Assembly: GCA_964628465.1 (NCBI GenBank)
Contig: CAZVOA010000004.1
Span: 158,473-222,472 of the forward strand
DNA: 64,000 bases
Direction: 5' to 3'
DNA from: JAFGPS01 sp964628465
GTDB lineage: Bacteria; Planctomycetota; Phycisphaerae; Sedimentisphaerales; Anaerobacaceae
Shown here: positions 44,305-52,793 of the stretch, piece after piece
How the letters are laid out: each line of letters opens with the position of its first letter
Position numbering within the stretch: the stretch's first letter is position 1
Made by a program: the position numbers and the translations under genes
The notes under the pieces: model-generated
What the model was told of the DNA's origin: nothing
Databases searched by the model: none
The model's input: the letters and a program-made list of their open reading frames with translations, nothing else

Positions 44305-45162
44305 ATGCCACCAAATTTTAAACCGGAACTTGTAGGTGTTTTTGGGCACCCAGTTTCAGAAAATCCAACAGTAGTGATGCAAGAGGCCGCTTTTAATGCC
44401 TTGAGCTTAAACTGGAGGTATCTTACAATAGAAGTGTTCCCGGAAGACCTCGAAGACGCAATGAAAGGACTAAGGGCATTTAATATGCGTGGGATTAACT
44501 TAACTATCCCGCACAAGGTAGAAGTCTTAAAATATCTGGATGAGATTTCACCGGCAGCAAAATTGATGGGTGCTGTAAATACGGTTGTAAGAATGGGCGA
44601 TAAGTTACAAGGCGAAAATACTGATGGTAAAGGATTTATGCACGCACTAACCATCCAGGCAAAGATGGATCCCCAAGGGAAGAAAATAATTGTGCTTGGC
44701 GCTGGTGGTGCAGCCAGAGCAATTACAGTAGAACTTGCACTGGCTGGTGCCAACTGTATAACAATAGTAAACCGTTCCGAAAGCCGGGGCCAAATTCTTA
44801 CCGATCTTTTAAATTCAAATACTTCGGCAAAAACAGATTTTCAAATATGGAATGGAACATATTCAGTACCATCAGATACAGATATTTTTATAAACGCTAC
44901 ATCAATAGGACTTTTTCCGAATGCTAACGACAAACCGAACATTAATTATCAGTCGATTACATCGAAAATGCTGGTATGTGATGTGATACCAACTCCTATG
45001 ACTCCCTTTTTAGCTGAAGCTCGAAAACGAGGAGCCAATATCTTGGATGGATTAGGGATGCTTGTTTATCAGGGAGCAATTGGATTTAAAATCTGGACCG
45101 GGTTGGACGCTCCGATTACTGTAATGTACCAAGCGCTTTCAAAGGCATTTGGCATTGAATAA
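44305..45162 (+). CDS. aroE: Shikimate dehydrogenase-like protein with altered substrate motif
   Basis: A 285-aa protein from the ATG at 44305, which has AAAAGGATC just upstream; an in-frame GTG 51 bp earlier has none. Family features: catalytic Lys in NLTIPHK, NTDGKGF, the NADP loop GAGGAARAITVELA with NRSESR, and GLGMLVYQGAIGFKIWTG. The usual N-terminal SxSP shikimate-binding motif is replaced by VSENPTVVM, so the two substrate-contacting serines are not conserved. It should reduce 3-dehydroshikimate or a related quinate-like substrate with NADPH. It is 94 bp after HU. Confidence 0.85.
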   Translation: MPPNFKPELVGVFGHPVSENPTVVMQEAAFNALSLNWRYLTIEVFPEDLEDAMKGLRAFNMRGINLTIPHKVEVLKYLDEISPAAKLMGAVNTVVRMGDKLQGENTDGKGFMHALTIQAKMDPQGKKIIVLGAGGAARAITVELALAGANCITIVNRSESRGQILTDLLNSNTSAKTDFQIWNGTYSVPSDTDIFINATSIGLFPNANDKPNINYQSITSKMLVCDVIPTPMTPFLAEARKRGANILDGLGMLVYQGAIGFKIWTGLDAPITVMYQALSKAFGIE

Positions 45163-45309
45163 TCACTTAGCGGCAGCTATGTCAAATGGAACAAGTCATC
45201 AGTATATATAATACGTTAGACTCAAGATGTGAAACAGACAAAGTCCTAAAATTGAGATTTTTTTAATAATCTTTGTTTTTTGATAATTAAGACGTCTGCT
45301 TCAAAAATA

Positions 45310-45541
45310 GGGGATAGCGTTTAGTGTTTTGTTGTTCTTGCGACTCCTGCCTTATTATTTAAAGGCGCCTGCCGAGGCAAAAATATTGACTATAAAATCC
45401 CCAAAAATATAAATATTTTCTCTGAACAACTTTTATTATGCCCAGTATCTATAGGAAGCTAATCTTGATAGACAACTTTGATCACATGCCCCTGTGAATA
45501 TCTCGCTTTTTCCTCTCCCTCCGCACGCAGGGGCTTTTTTA
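45310..45541 (+). ncRNA. Structured repeat copy B, ending in a long-loop terminator hairpin
   Basis: Second copy of the element at 42.6 kb, in the gap 45163-45604. It has GGGGATAG at 45310, GAGGCAAAAAT and CTATAAAATCCCC around 45374-45402, and the terminal hairpin. Here GGGGAT and ATCCCC are fully complementary. Conserved blocks are separated by diverged spacers of similar size (178 versus 198 bp from first block to hairpin). It ends about 65 bp before the zinc-ribbon/SANT gene and could act as its leader. Confidence 0.5.
45488..45540 (+). terminator. Long-loop terminator hairpin of repeat B
   Basis: GCCCCTGTG (45488-45496) pairs with CGCAGGGGC (45526-45534), with one G-U pair where copy A has A-U, then six T. 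The change preserves the stem, which supports selection on structure. Confidence 0.7.
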
Positions 45542-45604
45542 TAAGAAAAATGCTTGACAGACATGCCGCCTAAATATTCTAACTATAGCCGAAAGGTAAT
45601 GTTT

Positions 45605-46369
45605 ATGGTTGAGCAAAAACAAATCAAATGCCCAAAATGTGGCGGTGAAACATGGAAGTTGGGATTAGAGCCTAAAACAAAAATGCAAAAATACAAATGC
45701 AAAAACACGGAAACCTGCGGCTATACATTCATACCTGAAAAGAAGATAGACGGTCGCAAGAATCCATCCCGTGCCGGAATGTGGAGGGCGGAAGAAATAG
45801 AACTGATTAAAAAACTGTATCCAGCCGGGAAAAGCAAGGAGGTATCTGAACTGACCGGGCGGTCTTTTGAGGCAGTGAGGGCAAAGGCATATGCGTTGGG
45901 TCTTGAATTTAAAATAAATAGACACTGGACGCCTGAAGAAGAAAAAATGCTTAAGAGTCTGTATCCGAACACGAAAAACTCTGAATTATCAAAAAAGTTT
46001 GTCGTAAATGAAGACCAGATATGCAAAAAGGCAATATATCTCGGCCTGAAAAAAAATATTAATACATGGTCTGCTGATGAGATACTCCTTCTGAAAAAAC
46101 TGTACAAAAAAATGCCTATTAATCTTTTGGTTAATCATTTCAAACGTACAAAAACTGCCATTTCAAATAAATGTGTAAAGCTGAAACTGAAAAAATCAAA
46201 TATCCCTCAAAGGCCGTGGTCTGCCAGTGAAACGAAATACCTTATAAAGAATTACAAAAACAAACCGGTTGTTGTGTTAGCAGAGCGTTTTGGCAGAACA
46301 CCCGCAGCCGTATCATATAAAGCAGGTACCCTCGGAGTGCAAAAAAGAAAAAGAAAATCAGGGAATTGA
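45605..46369 (+). CDS. Zinc-ribbon protein with tandem SANT/Myb-like HTH repeats
   Basis: A 254-aa protein from the ATG at 45605, with GAAAGG eight bases upstream. An N-terminal zinc ribbon (CPKCGGETW then CKNTETCGYTF) resembles those on transposases. Four repeats of ~50 aa follow, each with W near the start, LYP or NYK in the middle and an AV..KA..LGL-like helix (e.g. WRAEEIELIKKLYPAGKSKE, WTPEEEKMLKSLYPNTKNSE). This suggests a sequence-specific DNA-binding protein with several helix-turn-helix units. The C-terminus is basic. Regulator or element-encoded protein; specific role unknown. Confidence 0.65.
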   Translation: MVEQKQIKCPKCGGETWKLGLEPKTKMQKYKCKNTETCGYTFIPEKKIDGRKNPSRAGMWRAEEIELIKKLYPAGKSKEVSELTGRSFEAVRAKAYALGLEFKINRHWTPEEEKMLKSLYPNTKNSELSKKFVVNEDQICKKAIYLGLKKNINTWSADEILLLKKLYKKMPINLLVNHFKRTKTAISNKCVKLKLKKSNIPQRPWSASETKYLIKNYKNKPVVVLAERFGRTPAAVSYKAGTLGVQKRKRKSGN

Positions 46370-46457
46370 AGAAAGTTTGCATTTTTTCTTTAAATATACG
46401 TTGTTTCCACAATAGACAAAGCCATTGATTTTTTATATAATTAAATCTATAAAATTA

Positions 46458-46653
46458 ATAAGCAGCAAAACGGTTAAGGGAAGAATTGCCGAGAGTGGGT
46501 GTTTGCTTATAGAAAGCCTTCGGCTGTCCCCGCGTTTTTCTCTTCCTTCTGACGGTGGTTATAGATTAAAATGGCTGTTGATATGTATGCTTATAATTTT
46601 AATTAGCCCCTGCACCTCAAACACTAAAATATAAAAAAAAGCAGGGGCTTTTA
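46458..46653 (+). ncRNA. Third structured element with terminator, related to repeats A and B
   Basis: In the gene-free stretch 46370-46721. A 7-bp stem ATAAGCA (46458-46464)/TGCTTAT (46504-46510) encloses ~39 nt; an AGCC-TTC-GGCT hairpin follows; then a pyrimidine tract (CGCGTTTTTCTCTTCCTTCT) like the loop of A and B; and finally AGCCCCTGC (46605-46613)/GCAGGGGCT (46641-46649) with a T-rich tail. Overall sequence is diverged but the order of features and the terminal stem are alike. Confidence 0.4.
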
Positions 46654-46721
46654 TATTTGTATTTATTACCATAAAACAATAGTGAGAAGCAAAAGTGGGA
46701 GTATTTTGAAGGTTAATATTG

Positions 46722-47627
46722 CTATAAGTAATTTATAAGCCTCTCAATTGTTAATAATGCACACCCTTCATAGTGGTTATTCACATTGATATATGTCATA
46801 ATCTTTTTACCGGTATTTTCCCTGATTATTGAGGCTGTAGTTTTCAGTCCTTCATCTTTCGGCTCAATTATATCTTTCCATAATCCGCTCGAACGCTTTT
46901 CAATCTCCTGCCTGTCTGTGCCATGAAGTCTAACGATTGAAAATTTAGCCGTTTGTATATCATGCTTTGAAATTACCTCTGCAAGTTTGGGCATATAATA
47001 ACCATCCAAAAGAACAAAACCCAAACTATGTTCTGTAAGAAAGCTAAAGAAATCATCATTCAGGTAATTAGGATTCCTCGTCTCAATAGCATATTCGTAG
47101 CCCTTCGGGGCTTGCTCAAAGAACTCATCGAGAAGTTCGAGAAAAACTTTCTTTGAAGACATCTTCTGTTTGTTAAGATACTCGAACTGGAACATGATTG
47201 CCCCCAGTTTATCTTTCATTGGATTGAGAATTTCAAGAAAATGTTTGAAAAGCTCTATATTGAGAAAATGCGGATTTGGTTTATTCGCATATTTTTTTGA
47301 GTCTGAATCCTGTTTGGAATAATAGTTGGTTAAGGTTATCGAGTTAGGTACTTTGATAGTGAACAGAAAATCATCCGGTACACTATCAGCATAGGTTTTT
47401 ACAGTTTCCGAATCAGGCAGTTTAGCTCCTTTGGGAAACAAACTCCAGAACCACTGGTCTATTTCAACTGTGTTATAATACTTGGCATAGTCGGGCAGAT
47501 AGTCATAAGGACTATACTTTATATCATTATCGTAGATAAGTCCCTTCCATGAATCATACTTCCATGAACACGTCCCGATTCTTAAATACGGTAAATATTT
47601 TTCAGGTATATTCAGTTTAGGCAACAT
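46722..47627 (-). CDS. DUF72 (YecE-like TIM-barrel) protein
   Basis: A 301-aa protein from the ATG at 47627; a TTG six codons earlier is the only other option. GTCSWKYDSWKG near the N-terminus, YAKYYNTVEIDQWFW, and FTIKVPNSITLT are DUF72 features. The fold is a TIM barrel; the biochemical role is not established. A truncated copy of its N-terminus lies 190 bp upstream after dinB. Confidence 0.8.
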   Translation of the reverse strand: MLPKLNIPEKYLPYLRIGTCSWKYDSWKGLIYDNDIKYSPYDYLPDYAKYYNTVEIDQWFWSLFPKGAKLPDSETVKTYADSVPDDFLFTIKVPNSITLTNYYSKQDSDSKKYANKPNPHFLNIELFKHFLEILNPMKDKLGAIMFQFEYLNKQKMSSKKVFLELLDEFFEQAPKGYEYAIETRNPNYLNDDFFSFLTEHSLGFVLLDGYYMPKLAEVISKHDIQTAKFSIVRLHGTDRQEIEKRSSGLWKDIIEPKDEGLKTTASIIRENTGKKIMTYINVNNHYEGCALLTIERLINYL

Positions 47628-47833
47628 TTCTTTATAAACTCTCAAAAACCATTTTTATATTATACAAGCCATACTTAGATATATAAACTTCAATTCTAAA
47701 AACGCCAAAGATTATGATGATACAATTTGCAGGTATATATTAATAAGTACCGACATAATGTAATGTGGCACTAAATTAAAAAAATACTGAGTAGAATTTT
47801 GTGGTAAAGAAATTAAATATAACTACAAGTAAT

Positions 47834-47974
47834 CTATGAACCAGTACCTATCTTCATATATGGTTTATACTTCTCAGGTATTTTGAATTCAGCTAATTGC
47901 TCCTCATTGAGATCAACTGAAAAATCTATTCCGTTTGTGGCAGTTCTTGATTTTAGCGTGAATTTCCTTGCCAT
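47834..47974 (-). pseudogene. Truncated DUF72 N-terminus (46 codons) downstream of dinB
   Basis: An open frame of 46 codons starts 6 bp after the dinB stop with GAGGA as ribosome site. It ends FKIPEKYKPYMKIGTGS and then a stop, aligning with LNIPEKYLPYLRIGTCSW at the start of the full DUF72 gene. The coding sequence breaks exactly where the barrel should begin. It is either a duplication remnant or a short peptide that kept its start signals. Confidence 0.55.
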
Positions 47975-47980
47975 ATTTAA

Positions 47981-49141
47981 TTATTTTCCTCTTCTAAGGG
48001 CATCATGCCCGAATTTTTCCCTGATCTTGTCAAAAGCTTCATCCAGCCTTTTCTGTTTATCAGCATCTGGTTCAGAAAACAGCTGATGCTGACCTCTGCC
48101 AATCTCCTGTAAGCCAGAAGCTCCAAATCCTAATAATCTAAGCGCACCAGCAGATTTCTTATGCCATTTCAAAAAGATTTGTTCAGCTTCATCCCAAAGC
48201 AGTTTAGTTATATTAGTCGGATTATCAAAAGTGCTGCTCCTGGTAACTGTTCGAAAATCGCCGTAACGAAGCTTTAGAGTTACCGTTCTGGCTTCCAGAT
48301 TGATCTTCCTGAGTCTTTGTGCTACATCCTCAACCTGATTTAAAAGTACACTTAGAAGAAGATCTTTATCTGTTATATCTTGAGCAAAGGTTTGTTCACT
48401 TGATATGCTCTTAGTTTCTCTATCTGGCTCTACTGCCCTGTCGTCTATTCCTTGAGCTAAAAGGAACAGCTCGTCTGTCTGGTTTCCGAAGATATATTTT
48501 AGTAGTTCCGGCGGTGTTTCCCGCAGTTGTTTTATTGTTGTTATCCCTTTGGATTTCAAGGCCTTTTCTGTTACTTTACCGATTCCCCATATCCTGGAAA
48601 CAGGCAGCGGATCAAGAATCTGCTGTTTGTTCTCCTCAGTAATAACTACGAATCCATCCGGCTTTTCTAAATCAGAGGCAAGTTTTGCAAGAAATTTATT
48701 AGGTGCAATTCCAACCGAAGCTATCAGGCCCAACTGCTCCTTTATTTGCTTTTTAATATCACGACCTATCTTTTCTGCGCTGCCGAACAACTGAATGCTT
48801 CCTGTAACATCCATAAATGCTTCATCCAGAGATATTGGCTCAATACCCGGAGTAAACTTCTGAAATATAGCCTGGATATGTTGTGAAAATTCAGCATATC
48901 GCTTCATCCGAACAGGTAAAATAATAGCATTGGGGCATAACCGAACTGCCTGTGCCATCGGCATTGCACTATGAACGCCGAACTTCCGTGCTTCGTAAGA
49001 AGCTGCAGCTACTACCCCCCTTTTTTTAGGTTCTCCACCAACTATTACAGCTTTCCCTTTAAGATCAGGATTATCAAGCTGTTCTACGGAAGCAAAGAAA
49101 GCGTCCATATCAACATGTATGATTTGCCGGTTTGAAGCCAT
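47981..49141 (-). CDS. dinB: DNA polymerase IV (Y-family)
   Basis: A 386-aa translesion polymerase. Catalytic motifs are HVDMDAFFASVEQ and ISLDEAFMDVTGS; the thumb carries GIAPNKFLAKLASD and GIGKVTEKAL; the little finger extends to about 345. The C-terminal LFSEPDADKQKRLDEAF resembles a beta-clamp-binding tail. It copies past damaged bases with low fidelity and is often SOS-controlled, but I saw no recognisable LexA box upstream. Confidence 0.95.
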   Translation of the reverse strand: MASNRQIIHVDMDAFFASVEQLDNPDLKGKAVIVGGEPKKRGVVAAASYEARKFGVHSAMPMAQAVRLCPNAIILPVRMKRYAEFSQHIQAIFQKFTPGIEPISLDEAFMDVTGSIQLFGSAEKIGRDIKKQIKEQLGLIASVGIAPNKFLAKLASDLEKPDGFVVITEENKQQILDPLPVSRIWGIGKVTEKALKSKGITTIKQLRETPPELLKYIFGNQTDELFLLAQGIDDRAVEPDRETKSISSEQTFAQDITDKDLLLSVLLNQVEDVAQRLRKINLEARTVTLKLRYGDFRTVTRSSTFDNPTNITKLLWDEAEQIFLKWHKKSAGALRLLGFGASGLQEIGRGQHQLFSEPDADKQKRLDEAFDKIREKFGHDALRRGK

Positions 49142-49587
49142 AAAATACTATTCTGTTTACAAATTTTTGATTTTCTTTTGATTATATCTTTAAGCATATG
49201 GAAAATGCAAGGAATGAAAAAGTTGAAGTATAGAGCTATCACTAAAATGTCAGGAAAAAGTCATTAGGACAACAAGTCCGGGAGAATATATACAAGGTAC
49301 AATGCCTTACAGACAGCTCATCACAAGGATACTTAATCCGTTTCACAGGCTGAAAATGAAATAGTACATTTGAAATGTTTGCATTTTAAATAATTTTTTA
49401 TGTTATTGATATAAAAGCACTTATGGAATTAGTATGACTTATAAATCGGGAGATATTGGCTTTTTGGTTGTAAAATGGTTGTAGGGATTTACGAATAAAA
49501 AGTAAGTTATTTTAGATTTTTGCTATGTACAATACTGATTTCAAACAGACAGCCATAGTTCTTATATAATATTTTCGTTTATCCAAA
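49142..49587. other. Gene-free interval upstream of dinB
   Basis: No coding sequence is supported. Two GGTTGTA heptamers at 49466 and 49477 are spaced by 11 bp. An AAGG-7-CCTT inverted repeat lies near 49298-49312. The rest is AT-rich. Confidence 0.4.
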
Positions 49588-50370
49588 TTATAACGCTCTT
49601 TTCCGACGTATCCAACTAACAATACCTACACCAATACTACTCAGCAAAATAGCTCCAGGCGCTGGAATTGTTTGTGTGATAGTCAGGTTGATTCCAGTGA
49701 ACTCTCCTAAATAGCTTTTAGTTGCTAACGTCAACTTAACTATATCTCCAGAATAAATGGGAATGTTAGAAAGCACACTCGCTCCACTCCATCCAGTTGA
49801 AAGATCAAAAGGATTTGCCCGGTTATATGGATCGCCACTATATAACGAACCTCCTGTCAATGTTGTCCCTCGTACAGACAAAGACCAATCCACAGAGCGG
49901 GACCTATCGACTGCCAACCAGACACTTCCGCTTATATCAATAATCCCGTCCTGGGGACTTTGCCATGTTACATTCGAGTGTGGAGTAGAATCACCACCAT
50001 TTCCCCACGACCCATCCCAAGTATGAGTTACAACATCACCTTCTAACCAATCATTAATCGGATATATGGCTTTTAACCACATAACAATATGCCCTGGTCC
50101 ATTACCTGTATAAGCCCATCTTGGTTGTGCAAAAGTTGGATCATCTACAGGTATATGGTTTGGAATTGGGCCACCGCCATCATTGTATGACCAGAGTCCA
50201 TTAGGATTTTGGGTATCACTCCAATCCGATGCGATATCATATGTTATACTGGCCTGAGCAACACCACCAATTAAATTGAAGGCTAAAAATGCTATTGCAA
50301 TCAATCTAAAAGATGACATCAATAGTGAATTCCCGTAACAGTGGATTTGTTTTTTCATCAAGAATTTCAT
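49588..50370 (-). CDS. PEP-CTERM secreted protein 1
   Basis: A 260-aa protein; the ATG at 50370 has AGGAG eight bases upstream. A signal peptide (FRLIAIAFLAFNLIGGVAQA) begins the chain. The C-terminus is the tripartite sorting tail: IPAPGA, a hydrophobic helix (ILLSSIGVGIVSWI) and RRKRAL. Such tails are recognised by an exosortase, which cuts after the PEP-like motif. The body is beta-rich (WLAVDRSRSVDWSLSVRGTT). Function unknown. Confidence 0.82.
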   Translation of the reverse strand: MKFLMKKQIHCYGNSLLMSSFRLIAIAFLAFNLIGGVAQASITYDIASDWSDTQNPNGLWSYNDGGGPIPNHIPVDDPTFAQPRWAYTGNGPGHIVMWLKAIYPINDWLEGDVVTHTWDGSWGNGGDSTPHSNVTWQSPQDGIIDISGSVWLAVDRSRSVDWSLSVRGTTLTGGSLYSGDPYNRANPFDLSTGWSGASVLSNIPIYSGDIVKLTLATKSYLGEFTGINLTITQTIPAPGAILLSSIGVGIVSWIRRKRAL

Positions 50371-50518
50371 TAATACCACTCCTACTAATTGTTTTCGAGT
50401 ATTAACTCTGAATATCTACTGAACGTTTTGTTTCCTAAAGCAGTTATCAAACTCATTTAAACTGTTTAAACTCTGTTAGTATATACGCACATTAATTAAA
50501 TAATAAATCTCATTTTTT

Positions 50519-51157
50519 TTATTTTACGAATTTCAACCTGCGACAGAAGCTAACTATCCCCGAGCCAAAGAGACCAAGAAGCAATGCACCGGGGGCAGGG
50601 ATAGTAGTAAGAGAAACATTATCAATTCCTGTTATTTCAAAAACTGATATTGTAGTGACGTTTTCAATTAATAGTCGCATTTCTGTAACATTTAATAATA
50701 AATTATCCCAATTACCACTTGTCATGGTCCATTTAGACTCTTGAATCGGAGCCGTAATTGTAATCCAAGTATTTGAAGATGCATAAACACCAGAGAAAAA
50801 AACTGCATCTCCTCCCGGACCACTTATATATGCTCTAAGGTCAACAGGAGTACCATTACCTTGTCGAAACATATTAAAATCCCATTTCAACTCACCAAAA
50901 TCTTCTATGACTGACCAGTTTCCTAAAAATTTATCAGGAGCAACAATATTTCCCGCAGTTGGACCAGTATCAGAATTTTGAATATAGCCTCCAGGATTTC
51001 CACCTGTAGAAACAAAAGATATAGAAGTGGTTTCACCTGGAACCTGTCCCCATCCATCTAAATCAGTATCAAACGTACTTGTTATATTTCCAAATGCTGA
51101 ACTATTCGTTATTATTAAGAACAAAACAATTAAACAAATATATTTTACTTTATTCAT
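50519..51157 (-). CDS. PEP-CTERM secreted protein 2
   Basis: A 212-aa protein with a signal peptide (YICLIVLFLIITNSSAFG) and sorting tail IPAPGALLLGLFGSGIVSFC then RRLKFVK. The start has AGGAGGAG upstream. The central part (WSVIEDFGELKWDFNMF, GVYASSNTWITITAPIQ) suggests a jelly-roll-like carbohydrate-binding fold (laminin B type); this is tentative. Confidence 0.78.
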   Translation of the reverse strand: MNKVKYICLIVLFLIITNSSAFGNITSTFDTDLDGWGQVPGETTSISFVSTGGNPGGYIQNSDTGPTAGNIVAPDKFLGNWSVIEDFGELKWDFNMFRQGNGTPVDLRAYISGPGGDAVFFSGVYASSNTWITITAPIQESKWTMTSGNWDNLLLNVTEMRLLIENVTTISVFEITGIDNVSLTTIPAPGALLLGLFGSGIVSFCRRLKFVK

Positions 51158-51230
51158 CTTTCTCCTCCTAAACTTAAAAAAGATAAAGTCGATACTTACA
51201 GCCCTATGATTTTATATGTAAATATTTCTT

Positions 51231-51992
51231 CTATAATGTTCTGCGTCTACGAAGCCAGTTGACAAAACCTACTCCGATGCTACCGAGTATAATTGCACCA
51301 GGAGCTGGAATAGGTGCCACCCAATCAATTGAATTTTGCATAAAAATAGCTATTTTCTCAGGAGAACCGTATTCATTTACATAATGAAAATCGGCATCCT
51401 GCCCTGTTAAAACCATTCTACCTAAACCATACTCTCCTGCGATAGTAAGAGGTTGTGAAATCCCATCCAAAGCTATAATTGACAATGAATTAGTATTTGT
51501 AAAATGATTGTGATATGAACTTCCCCAATTACTTAAATCAGAACTTGTTAATCCATCCATTATTGGATGTGTTGGATTTGTAATAGTTACAACATTACCA
51601 TAAGAATGACCTGAACCGGATACAGAACCTGGCACCCATGAAAAGTATCCAGTTCCAATTGGTTCTGTCAAAGCTACTAAACCATGACCACTGCTTATAA
51701 AGGCAGCTATATCGCTACTTCTGGCATTAAGAGCATTCAAAGCATCCTGCGATGGTACTGTAACAGAACCGTTTTGAAATGTTGAACCAACATAAAGAAC
51801 ATCATAATTATTCAAATTCACAGATAAGAAATTTGTAGGTGAAACTTCAGTATATGTAATATCTGAAAGAGCACCAAGTACCTGGGTATCAAAACTACTG
51901 GTGTCAATTACAAGAACATTTGTAGGCGCACTTGAAGCGACTGAACATGTGATTGTTATTACAATTAGGATAAATATTGTACTTAATTTCAT
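51231..51992 (-). CDS. PEP-CTERM secreted protein 3, with ThuA/GATase-like fold
   Basis: A 253-aa protein with a signal peptide and tail IPAPGAIILGSIGVGFVNWL then RRRRTL. The body reads NVLVIDTSS, YDVLYVGSTFQNGS, AAFISSGHGLVALTEP and HPIMDGLTSSDL, then GRMVLTGQDADFHY, which matches the alpha/beta core of ThuA-like or class I amidotransferase-like proteins without the catalytic Cys. It may bind sugars or peptides at the surface. AGGAGG precedes the start. Confidence 0.78.
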   Translation of the reverse strand: MKLSTIFILIVITITCSVASSAPTNVLVIDTSSFDTQVLGALSDITYTEVSPTNFLSVNLNNYDVLYVGSTFQNGSVTVPSQDALNALNARSSDIAAFISSGHGLVALTEPIGTGYFSWVPGSVSGSGHSYGNVVTITNPTHPIMDGLTSSDLSNWGSSYHNHFTNTNSLSIIALDGISQPLTIAGEYGLGRMVLTGQDADFHYVNEYGSPEKIAIFMQNSIDWVAPIPAPGAIILGSIGVGFVNWLRRRRTL

Positions 51993-52034
51993 ACCAATCC
52001 TCCTGAATTTTTAATATTTTGAAAAATAATATGT

Positions 52035-52688
52035 TTAAATCGTTCTTTTTCTTCGTAACCAGCCGACGAATCCTGCTCCTAAACTACCGAGTATAATTGC
52101 ACCGGGAGCGGGTATTACAGATACATCACTTGTATATTGCATGCCGTTTGCGTTTACGGCTAATATATCACCAAAACCAGGAGTGAGGCCCAGCAATAGA
52201 GGTTGAAGTGTGTCTGGATCAAGGATACTGAAAACTAGCTCATCCTGACCAAATGTACCTACTGTACCAGTTGAATTAAATTGAAAATCAAATGACAAAG
52301 TTGTCGCTGTCGAACCTGAGAAATCCCTAAACGTAATTGTGGGATTAAATGTTGTATCCTCATCAATTCGCAGGACATAATTGCCTGTGGTAAGACTTCC
52401 TGAAACAACACCAACACTTGTAGGATTGAGTAAATTATCAAAAGCTCCAATTGTGCCATCTTCAAAATCATCTGCTATTATCCCAAAAGTGACATTATCA
52501 ATCAGTGCCCATGAATCACCATTTGCACCGGAGTTGTCGAATAAATCTATCTCCAGCTCGATATCATTACCAACCAGAGATGAAACATCAATATTTACAT
52601 GATAAGATGGATTACCCTGAACTATTTGAGTAAATAATGATAAAACTAAAAATGCTAATACTAAGTTATAACAATTACTCTTTTTCAT
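52035..52688 (-). CDS. PEP-CTERM secreted protein 4
   Basis: A 217-aa protein from the ATG at 52688, which has GAGG upstream. Signal peptide (LVLAFLVLSLFTQIVQG) and tail IPAPGAIILGSLGAGFVGWL then RRKRTI. The middle (IELEIDLFDNSGANGDSWAL, TIGAFDNLLN) is a beta-sandwich-like region. The four PEP-CTERM genes are separately spaced, each with its own ribosome site, and lie downstream of the RHS gene. Confidence 0.78.
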   Translation of the reverse strand: MKKSNCYNLVLAFLVLSLFTQIVQGNPSYHVNIDVSSLVGNDIELEIDLFDNSGANGDSWALIDNVTFGIIADDFEDGTIGAFDNLLNPTSVGVVSGSLTTGNYVLRIDEDTTFNPTITFRDFSGSTATTLSFDFQFNSTGTVGTFGQDELVFSILDPDTLQPLLLGLTPGFGDILAVNANGMQYTSDVSVIPAPGAIILGSLGAGFVGWLRRKRTI

Positions 52689-52793
52689 ACCTATTCCTCT
52701 TTTATACTTATACAATTATCATTCATCACATGCACTTTACTATATGCTTAAAAAATACTAAGTCTAATCTCTGCTGTCCATAATATCCTTTTC

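Noticed and set aside
49142..49300. LexA/SOS box upstream of dinB
   Set aside because: No GAAC-type or CTGT-type palindrome is visible; planctomycete LexA sites are not well enough known to me to call one.
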